This document shows, in pieces, positions 56,101 through 64,000 of a stretch of 64,000 nt of DNA. A program made the position numbers and the translations under genes. Source of the stretch: Poa pratensis (lineage: Eukaryota > Streptophyta > Magnoliopsida > Poales > Poaceae); the NCBI GenBank assembly GCA_947311845.1, contig CAMZMU010000055.1:25113443-25177442 (forward strand), in the 5' to 3' direction. Within the stretch, counting starts at the first letter, position 1. Every line of letters begins with the position of its first letter. The notes beneath the pieces were generated by a model. That model was not told the origin of the DNA. It saw only the letters and a program-made list of their open reading frames with translations, and ran no database searches.

Positions 56101-56872
56101 GCGTAAGTTTGTTATCAAAAATTATCTGTACATCCTGCTTCCTTACCATCAGGCGTAAGTTTGTTATTTTCCTTTGCAGTTCTCACTGGTTCTTAGCTGT
56201 CATCATTCCTAAACAGAACAAGGTATTGTATATAGATTCCCTACTTGGAAGTATAAATTATACACCCTTGGAGAAATTCTTGAACAGGTATTACATCGTT
56301 CCCTAGTTTACTTTATGATTTAACTTTCACGTGTTGTTTTCTCAATCCGCCAACTCATTACTTTTGTAGTGTGTTCGAAAAGTACTTGACGATAATCAAG
56401 AGACCGTTGGCCAAGAGAGGAGAACAGGAGGCCATATTGAGTCACGTACAAGTTAACCCGGTAACAGTTGCTACTTTATTCCTAGTTTTCACAAATACCT
56501 GCTAGCAAACCAAACTAAGTGAGCGATTTTGTCACCAACATTACAGTGCCCTCAGCAACCACCTGGTACAAATCTTTGTGGGTATTATGTGTGCAATGCA
56601 ATATTGAAAGTCGTTCCCACCTCGAGAAGTCTGCCAAGCCTCGATTCGGTTAGTAATCCACGACATCATCAACAATTCATGTTTCCTAACAATATTTGCA
56701 GACATACATGACGAAAGATACCTAACTAAGAATCTGCCTGCAGCTTATAGGTGGAATGGGACGTGCACCTTTGAAGAAGGATGTTCTTACGATGGTGAGA
56801 GGCAAGTTTGCTGCGTTCGTCCTTAAACACATCGTAAGCAAGGAGGGAAAACTACACGACCCTAATCCATGA
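52986..56872 (+). CDS. CACTA TnpA-like gene ending in a Ulp1/C48 cysteine peptidase domain
   Basis: Start chosen at 52986, the first ATG of the duplicated block. Likely exons: 52986-53396; 53491-54236 (with one probable base shift near 54110, where the frame should run on to FLRARSKTNE); 54309 to about 55856; 55939-56103; 56181-56286; about 56371-56460; 56545-56649; 56743-56872. All introns begin GT and end AG. The middle region has the TnpA-like (SKFQKKN-type) block, then Pro/Gln-rich repeats (55200-55400). The C-terminal part has SHWFLAVIIP (His), VLYIDSLLG (Asp), and PQQPPGTNLCGYYVC (Gln and Cys), the catalytic set of SUMO-protease-like C48 peptidases. Probable role: element DNA binding plus a protease of unknown target. 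Confidence 0.72.
55209..55400 (+). repeat. Pro/Gln-coding tandem repeat in the second CACTA gene
   Basis: A 72-bp unit encoding alternating QPQQAYLPPPPQ and SQEAQLPSLPP is repeated about two and a half times. A flexible linker before the peptidase part. Confidence 0.8.
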
Positions 56873-57189
56873 TCATGAGATCCTATTCGGCATTTGTTCA
56901 CCTGTCCATACCGACATTCTCGCTGGTGAGACTATAGATTTTTCCAAAACAATTGTTGTCACCATTGTGGTGTAACTTCTTTAAATTGTGTCCACTTTTT
57001 TCCGAACAATGGCTGAAAACTTTGTATTTGTAGCAATAGCAATAGCTGTGAACTTGTATTCCAACATTTGCTGTAAACTTTGTGTTCATATGATGTTGTA
57101 AACTGTATTGCTGAATGTCTGCTAAATAATTGCTGTAGCACGGGCGTGCAAGCGCAGCTAATTACTATTAGCTTGCAATTAGACATAGG

Positions 57190-57451
57190 AAACGGGCAAA
57201 CAGAAATAGCCGTTGCCGACATGATACCACACTGGTAACGGAGGACAAAACCCTCCGTTGCCGAAATGGTCACACATTGGTAACGGAGAGCCGGAGGCTC
57301 CGATGCCGAAATTTTCTCACATCGGAAACGGTGTTCTGCCACCGTTACCGATGAGGGCCCCCACATCAGTATCGGAAGCGGGGACACGGACCCTTTCTCC
57401 GTTGCCGAAGGGGTTTTTGGCCCGTTTCCGATGTGTCGTTCTGTACTAGTG
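57190..57451. repeat. CACTA right subterminal repeats
   Basis: At least eight copies, in both orientations, of motifs like CCGTTGCCGA and CATTGGTAACGG between 57209 and 57431, ending in the terminal inverted repeat. The right end is much denser than the left. Confidence 0.8.
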
Positions 57452-57454
57452 TCT

Positions 57455-57577
57455 GCTTGTAATAATTAAGCTGAACCTGGAGCTTGCACTCAGCTTCTCC
57501 CGGGTGCTGTAATCAGATGTTGTATCTGGTTTCATGAGTAATGGAGCCGGGGCGAGGCCCTCTTTTTCTAAAAAAAC
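57455..57577 (+). mobile_element. LINE piece 4: 3' UTR end with poly(A)
   Basis: Continues piece 3 after removal of the CACTA element. It includes GAGCCGGGGCGAGGCCCTC and ends TTTTTCTAAAAAAA near 57577, the usual 3' end of grass L1-type LINEs. The LINE's own TSD cannot be tested because its 5' end is outside the window. Confidence 0.85.
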
Positions 57578-57678
57578 TCACCCGCGCCACAAACTGCGTC
57601 CAGGGTGACTCCACACGGCTACGGCTACTATTACTATAGACATGGAAAAGCTAGCTAAGAGGATATGGCTTGCATTAC

Positions 57679-57784
57679 CAGGAGGAGGCTGGCTATGCAC
57701 TTGAATCATCCTCGCCAGGATGAGTAGCAACGCCAAGATCCATGTCAGTTTTGTACTTGCCGAGCAACTGAAGCTGATCAGCAT
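57679..57784 (-). pseudogene. Possible orphan first exon with a signal peptide
   Basis: On the minus strand an ATG at 57784 opens a 35-codon stretch with a hydrophobic core, LTWILALLLILARMIQV, then VHSQPPPG and a good splice donor (CTG|GTAATG) at 57678. It looks like a secretion signal of a receptor-type gene. Any following exons would lie at lower coordinates, where the LINE now ends 100 bp away. No family can be named. It could be chance. Confidence 0.25.
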
Positions 57785-57986
57785 GGTACTCTCCGGTAGT
57801 CCGGTTATTGCAATGTCTCGAAGCAAGAAACATCCTATCTGCTACGAACTACTTGTGCAACATATATATCACAGAAAAAAAACTAGCACATGTTACTGTT
57901 GTATCTTTTTTTTGCAATTTATTTTTTGTATTTGGGTTGACTTGGCCTGACACTCGAATGATGAAGCAGAGGAAACAAAAGATTTT

Positions 57987-58080
57987 CTTCATCAGTTGGT
58001 AATATCCTTCCTTGAAAGAAAATGCAACTCGCATTGGTTTAAAGAAAATAAAGTCAACTTGCTATAGAGGACAATAGCTG
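57987..58080. repeat. Left copy of a ~95-bp duplicated host sequence
   Basis: Starts CTTCATCAGTTG and contains GAAAGAAAATGCAACTCGCA. A diverged copy lies at 61905-62000. Solo LTR D lies between the two. Confidence 0.85.
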
Positions 58081-58090
58081 CGTTAACATG

Positions 58091-61000
58091 TGTGACGCCC
58101 CAAAATCGGTACCATGCAGTTTTCAGCGATCCCGCCAAAAACCGCATAATAACGATCTTAGGACGCCCACCAGACATAACGTGCACGCCGAAACATGCGC
58201 GTTATGTGGGTGGAATTGTGATAACATTACAACAGATCACGAAAGAATCCACAACGACAGCAGAAAGAGAAAATATATACAAGAACGACTCAAACGAGTC
58301 AAGAAACAACTGATACATTACAAAGATACAAATCACAGCGAAAGCAAACTAGCGTCCGTCTACGGACAAGATACAAATTGGACTAAGAGTTCTGAAGATA
58401 ACCATGGCGTCCAATCCCTGCCCAGGCCGAGCCGGAGGGATTCCCAAGCTAACGTCGTCAGACTTCAAACCTGTTGACTGCACAAAAGAGTACAGCCCAA
58501 AGATGGGTCAGGTACACCAGCCTGGCAAGCAATGCACACTTGAAAGCAATACAAATGCTCCCAAAATATAAGGATTGGTAGACTGGAGCAGCAGCACTAA
58601 GCAATCTACAGAGGACACGCTACAACTTCTGGCTAAAAGATAGGGATGAGATCGAGTAAAGAACCAACTAGATACTAACACCAAACATAACACAGCCGAT
58701 TATCACTCACTCGATTAACCCACGAGTAAGCAATCCAAAGGCACTCACACGGCGAAGCAAGTTTAAGAGCTATCATTACTAGGTGGAAGTTGTCTATGAT
58801 CTTGTTAGCCAGCATCATCACCAAGTCGTCCATAACCGCGGACACGGCTTTTCGAAAAGATTTAACCCTGCAGGGGTGCACTATTGTTTAACCACACGCA
58901 TCGAAATTCCCGCGGAGCGATCGACACGACCTTTCACTTCTCTTCGGCCAAGTCCAGGGAACCACCTAGCTAGGATCTTACCCGCGTCAAGAGTCCGGCC
59001 GAGGCTCCGACACAGACCCAACCATTGTGTGACCCCACCTTCCCAGGCCTCCTCTAGGGTAGCTACCCGGTTGGGCGCCGCCCACAAACCTATAAAAATG
59101 TACGCACATCGGTTACATACCATCATCATCATCATCATCAACATCTTCACCTGCATAAAAGGGTGATGTGCCTACGCCAAATGAAAAGCCCGAACTACTT
59201 GCGGCGCCCTGGACCAGGCTTCGGATCAGGTCACGGGTCGAGGGGAGTCCCATTAGGTCCCACATGTGGATAGCGCGCTCATTCTTAGATCCGAGGACAA
59301 GAACTCATGTCCTAGTGCGACACTAGCGGAACAAAGCACCAAACTGGCCTTCCGCCGGTGCCTTAACATTAAGACAACAATCGTCCCACAACAGATAAAC
59401 AGGTAGCCACTTACCAGGGCTTCAAAGATACAAGTAATAACAAGAACATAAAGGTAACAACCTAAGCATGCGCTACGACTCGCAAGGCCAACAAGGTAAA
59501 CAAACAACAGGGTGATAGGATGTGGAGGTGGGGCTATATCATGGCAGCAGGGTAAATATGGATGGGATCGCACATAAGCATCGTAACATAAGGATAGCAG
59601 AGATCAACGGCAAGGATGAAAGACAATGCATTGGGAACAAGAGAACATTGCTTGCCTGGAATCCAGCACGGAAGCAGAACTTGTCGTTGCTCACATCATC
59701 TCAACGTCTTATCCGCGAAGAAGCAACAGACACTGGAAAGAACAGCGGATGCAAAACTTACTACGACGACAGAAGATCCAGCATGTTGAGAAGATGATGC
59801 ATGACATGGCAAGATGCAACTTAAGCCAAATTAAGCGGAACCGGAATTCCGACAATTAATTATAGGTTCAAGTTGTTTATCTAACCACCAATTTAAATGT
59901 TGATTAACATAGCAACACAAGGCATGGGTGAGCTACACAAATTAAATGAAGTCGGGACATTTATCGAATATCCCGCACACTCCATATTTATTTATTAGGT
60001 GAATCCTAAACCACCACAACCCAAGATGCAACAAATGCATGAAAGATATGAGATGCATAAGATAGGTGACATTTTATAAAATAGGTATATAGGTATACGG
60101 CTCGGGTTTGGGTTCACACGTCGGACGAGGGACCTCCGGGGTCAAAGCCGGGATCTTCGGGTCGTCGAGGAAGTAGTCAAAGTCGGGGATGTAGTCGTCG
60201 CCGAACCGGATCATCGTCGTCTGTCGGTGTCGTGGAAGTGGTCGAAGTAGTCGTACTTGGGTCGTCGTTGTACGGGGCACCGGCTTCGGTGTCGGTGACG
60301 TTCTTGTCGGGTTCGGTCTTCGGCGGCGACGGGGTTCACAGACACGCACGAAGGCGGTCAACGCAAAGCGAACACAGACGAGACAGACACGAAGCAGAGT
60401 TCTTGTCGACGGTCGGGGTACACGGCGTCGTTCTTGTCGGCGGTCACGGACTCGTAGAACTTGTCACGGTTCACGGTGTCGTTGTGGCGGTTCTTGTCGT
60501 CGGTCGGGGTTCACGACGCGGCATATCTTCAGAAGATCTTGTCGGTGGTAGTTGTACACGAAGAGCTCAACGTCGGTTCACGGTCACGGAGGAACACGGA
60601 CACGGACATCGGGAAGAAGGGCGCATGGGCGTGCACGGCGACACGGTCACGGACAGCGGCACGGCGAGCACAACCCGAACAACAGAAAGGCGCGCACGGA
60701 CGCGCACAAAGCAGCACCTCGACGGGTGGACTAACACGGACACGGGAGCGGTGCCGGAGTTTCTTGCGGGAATTTCGTCGAACACGTGGCGGGCAGAGGC
60801 GGAACGCGGCCGGAGCAGCAAGCTGGAGGCGCAGATGGCGACGGCAAGGACGAAGACCCCGGGCAGGAGCAGGGAAGGTGGTGGAGGAGAACCGGCCGGG
60901 GCGCAGTGACGGCGCCGGCGCGGCCAGCGCGGGCAAAGCCGTCCAGGGCGGCCACGGGGAGGGCGAGCTCGCCGGCTCGAGCAGTGGCAGGAGAAGGGGA

Positions 61001-61895
61001 GAGGTCGTGGCAGAGCTCGGCGGCGCTCTGGCCGGAGGAAACCGGAGCAGGAGGCGGTGGCATCGGGCAGGAGCGTGAGGCGGCGACCTCGGGAGGAGAG
61101 GAAGCGCCGGCGACCTCAGGAGGAGAGGAAGAAGAGGAAGGGGCGGAGGCGCTCCGGGCAGGCGCGCGGCAGCCGGCGGCTCGGTGCGGTGGAGCTCGGC
61201 TGGAGGAGGGAGCGGCCATGGTCGGAGCGAGCAGGGGAGGAAGGGTCGAGCGGGAGGCTCTCCCGTGCGGTCGGGTGGAGCGGTGCGGGAGGAAGAGGAG
61301 GAGGGGGCCCGGGCGGTGCCGGAGGCCGGGGCAAGGAGAGGAGGCCAGGGGGCGGCGGCTGGTGGCGACCGGCGGCGGGAGCTAGGTGCTCTCCCGTGCG
61401 CACGGTGCGGGTGTGTGTGTGCTCGGGAGGAGGAGGATGCGGGCTGGGAGAGGATGAGGAAGGAGAGAAAAAGGAAAAAGAAAAAAAGGAGGAAAAGAAA
61501 AGAAAAGAAAGGAGGGGAAAAAAGAAAGAAAAGAGGAAAAGAGGAAGGTGGGAGGACCCGATTGCGAAACAGAAAAAAGGGAGGAGGGCGGCTGCAAAGT
61601 GCAGGGGGTGGAGGAGCAAGTTTCCAGGGGAAACCCTAGGGTTTGGCTTAGGTGGGCTTTGGGCTCTCTCTCTCCACACAAAAACATTTTTATTTTGCAA
61701 TTCTTTTGACAAAACAAAATTTTGGAACGGCGTCGAACAAAAGAAAAGGAGGGGAATATATCGAGACAACAAAATAGAGTTTAGCAAAATAATTTTATTG
61801 TCAAATTAGTGCAATGCTGATGATGCATGATGTCAAGATGATGCGAAAAAGAAAAACAAACAAATCTAATTGGGAAAAAAACCCGGGACGTTACA
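58091..61895. mobile_element. Solo LTR D of a large-LTR retrotransposon
   Basis: Starts TGTGACGCCCC and ends GGGACGTTACA, with an exact TSD ACATG at 58086-58090 and 61896-61900. 3,805 bp with no gag or pol and no internal repeat of its ends. Similar in terminus and style to solo LTR B (long LTR, GC-rich internal block at 60230-61400), but the inner sequence is not obviously alignable by eye. A Tekay/Del-type chromovirus LTR is the best guess. It contains a CAT repeat (59122-59140) and a purine-rich run (61450-61550). Confidence 0.72.
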
Positions 61896-61900
61896 ACATG

Positions 61901-64000
61901 CTTGCTTCATCAGTTGATAATTACCTGCTCGTGAAAGAAAATGCAACTTGCATTGATTTAAAGAAGAAATTTAACTTGTGAACTATAGCGCTATTGGACA
62001 ACTCCGCGATAGCGCGTACAACCCATCAGCGTGATAACGAAGTCCATCATGAGTTTGGCCATGAGTTGAAGCTCGCTTTGCCTAAAAAAAAAAAAATGTC
62101 GCTCCTATAGCGAAGCGACGCACGTTAATCTTTCTCTGAACCAGTCTGCCGTCCCAGGGGGCGGCGCGGGCGTGGAGGTGGCGCTGGCATACAAAGGTTC
62201 ATTTTTTTCTTTCAAAAAGTGAAAATTACTGCCGCCTCCTTTGCCGGTGTCTGCGTGTGAGGGGAGGCCCTGCTTCGGGACCTCCTATTTGCCTCGTTTA
62301 GCGGCGCTCCACGCCCGTGCCGCCCGAAAGAAATCCAATCTGGACCGGGCCCATCTTCCTTCTTCTTCTTCTTCCTTCTTCCTCCATCCTCCACGCCCGC
62401 GCCGCCCGAAAGAAATCCAATCGCTCGAGTGCTCGTCGACCCGTCCGCCGTCGCCATGGCTCCCCCGCCACCGTCGCCAGCGTAACCGCTTGCTACCGCC
62501 ACCCGCGGCCGGCGCCGCTACCGTGTCGCCTCGCCGCACCGCCCTGCGCAATCCACACCCCACCGCCGGTCCGCCACCGCCCCGGGTCTCCCTCTAAAGC
62601 CCCCCCCCTCCGGCGAGGACCCCCACCTCGAACCGCACCCGCACCCCCTAGTTAAGATTATTCCTCGCCTCCACCGGCGATGCCGCGACCAGCCGCGACG
62701 TCCCCGTCTCCGGCGAGGTCCTGGCCTCACCTCCGACGGGGCGTCGCGGCCAACCACGTCGTCCCCGTCGTCGGTGAGTTCTGCGGGTACGGTCTTCGTC
62801 TTCCTTCCGTGAATGATGCGCGAGCGACGGGGAGGGAGGGGTGTACGGCGCGAGAGCGATTTGCCGCCTTTGCCCCCTGCTTCGCTGCAGAGCTGTGGGC
62901 CTCGACGCCGTCCTAACAAAGCACGCGTAACTCGGCTCGGTACGGCCGTTCTGCGCTTGTCGAGCCTAAGCCCAAGAGCTGAGCAGGCCCATAAGGCTGT
63001 ATCACCTTCGTCTTCACTCACGGCACAGGTTGCCCGCCGCGGCGCCGCCATCGATCAGGGAACTGCTTGCTGTGCTGCAGTGTTTATGCTGCCCCAATCT
63101 CTTGCGGAGCTCAGGTTTTGAGGCGCAGGTGAAGGAGTAGGCGCTACAGCGCGCGGCCGACTCGAGGAACTGCCCGCGGCGGAAGACGACGGTTAGGTAT
63201 GTCATGTACCCCCCGTTGCATTTTTCGCAATCACATAGCATCAGAATCATCGTGAGCTCAGGTACCACCAACTCGCGCATAGTCACTCCATCGCGTATAA
63301 TCTCGTGATAGTCGATGGGCTCCGGAAACGATCGGATGTTTTGGTACAAGGAACAAGTATTAACCCAAAGGAGAGATTAGTCTCGGATGGAAGAGACGTT
63401 GGGGAATAGAAGGCGGAAATCTTAATCAGCAATTAAGCGGACCACTCGTCTTACGATTGGTTTGGAAGTATTAATGTACGAGTACCAATTGATACAGCAC
63501 CGAGTTCTCAAATGGAAGAGGATGTCAAGATTTGTTCGTCTCTCAAACAAGAAACAATATTAGAAACTGAAACTCAAAATGACTAAATTTGCAGTTTGCA
63601 AACAGTCAATGAAGATTCAGTTAAGAAAATCACCAAACTTTGTCTAAGCAGATGCAACATAACCCAATAGGCCTCTTGAACCTGTCTGTTGTGCGACATA
63701 AAAAAACCCATAGCAGATTCAAAGTGCAGTTCAGTACTCAGTTGTTCCACTATTAAAAGTGTTCTTGCCTGTTGAATAAAATATGCATGGGTGCCAATCA
63801 TCAAACAATATGTTCACACAAATTTAATTTCTTGGATGGATTTTTTTTCCGATACATAATAATGCTTTCGAAATATGTTCCACCATGCATGAAAGATGAA
63901 TAATGTCCATTTAACTCAATAAATTATTTCATTAACAAAGATTGTAAACTTCAACGTGTCAATTTCTTTCTTCAGGACAAAAGATAACTATGAACTTGTG
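61901..64000. other. Right flank: non-TE-looking sequence with possible host gene fragments
   Basis: Holds the second copy of the duplicated host sequence (61905-62000), an A13 run (62084-62096), and a 33-bp direct repeat (about 62308-62340 and 62388-62420). A TTC-rich tract lies between. A GC-rich stretch with short open frames follows (62440-62930). From 63400 to 64000 it is AT-rich with nothing recognised. No complete gene can be supported. Confidence 0.45.
63014..63349 (-). CDS. Hypothetical minus-strand ORF, possible host exon
   Basis: 111 codons, starting MYQNIRSFPEPIDYHEIIRDG and including MILMLCDCEKCNGGYMTYLTVVFRRGQ. The codon use is less biased than in the surrounding GC-rich open frames. 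A possible splice donor (GGG|GTACATG) sits in the middle. No domain recognised. It might be an exon of a host gene or random. Confidence 0.25.
   Translation of the reverse strand: MYQNIRSFPEPIDYHEIIRDGVTMRELVVPELTMILMLCDCEKCNGGYMTYLTVVFRRGQFLESAARCSAYSFTCASKPELRKRLGQHKHCSTASSSLIDGGAAAGNLCRE

Larger units (their letters stand above)
48836..57451 (+). mobile_element. CACTA (En/Spm-type) DNA transposon
   Basis: An exact 25-bp terminal inverted repeat at 48836-48860 and 57427-57451 begins CACTAGTACAGAACGACACA. The TSD is TCT (48833-48835 and 57452-57454). 8,616 bp, close to the usual size of an autonomous CACTA. It carries a TnpD-type transposase gene and a downstream multi-exon gene, both in the plus direction. 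Subterminal copies of the motif CATCGG(C/A)AACGG lie at both ends. The transposase has one frame break, so autonomy is doubtful. It sits in the LINE 3' UTR. Confidence 0.95.

Noticed and set aside
56109..56711. Ulp1 domain taken as a host SUMO protease gene
   Set aside because: It lies inside the CACTA termini, in line with the upstream TnpA-like exons, so it belongs to the transposon.
58088..58477. Open frame of 129 codons starting at the solo LTR D boundary
   Set aside because: It begins within three bases of the insertion junction and has no recognisable domain. Likely chance.
60232..61809. Several open frames over 150 codons inside solo LTR D
   Set aside because: Compositional effect in GC-rich and purine-rich DNA. 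Translations are low-complexity Gly/Arg/Glu with no conserved motif.
1..64000. tRNA, rRNA or other structural RNA genes
   Set aside because: None recognised by eye. The only tRNA-related sequences are the short primer-binding sites. A covariance-model scan was not possible.

Overview
The window looks like intergenic DNA from a large grass (Poaceae) genome. The support is grass-type Tat-clade Ty3/gypsy elements with TTGGCGCC primer-binding sites, antisense 'putative gypsy-type transposon' genes, an L1-type plant LINE and a CACTA element of En/Spm type. No gene is prokaryotic, and no intact host gene can be defended. Almost everything up to base 57577 is one stack of insertions that can be taken apart to the base using target-site duplications (TSDs).

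Layer 0 is a plus-strand LINE whose 5' end lies before base 1 and whose poly(A) end is near 57577. It is cut into four pieces: 1-1168, 15187-17385, 47841-48835 and 57455-57577. Layer 1 has three insertions into the LINE: a hAT-like MITE (1169-15178, 8-bp TSD), a Tat-clade LTR retrotransposon called Gypsy2 (17386-47835, TSD AAGAT) and a CACTA transposon (48836-57451, TSD TCT). Layer 2 has Gypsy1 (1430-14965, TSD GCTGC) inside the MITE, and solo LTR B (23502-40597, TSD AAGCG) inside the integrase region of Gypsy2. Layer 3 is Gypsy3 (24024-36841, minus strand, TSD GGGGT) inside solo LTR B. To the right of the LINE, a roughly 95-bp sequence is duplicated on both sides of a second solo LTR, D (58091-61895, TSD ACATG). 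From 61901 to 64000 is low-copy-looking DNA with possible fragments of host genes.

The three gypsy elements share one plan: LTR, primer-binding site, gag, protease, reverse transcriptase, RNase H, a second archaeal-type RNase H, integrase, a long 3' region, polypurine tract, LTR. All pol genes are broken by frameshifts, stops or insertions. The 3' region of each carries an antisense, intron-containing gene of the PF04195 type with its own TATA box. About 40-50 bp after each pol stop lies a 73-bp non-coding block that is nearly the same in all three elements, although their coding sequence has diverged much more. Gypsy1 also carries a 16-copy satellite-like array built around the polypurine-tract motif.

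The CACTA element has a two-gene layout: a TnpD-type transposase, then a multi-exon TnpA-like gene ending in a Ulp1/C48 peptidase domain. All family names rest on motifs and structure read by eye; no database search was possible.
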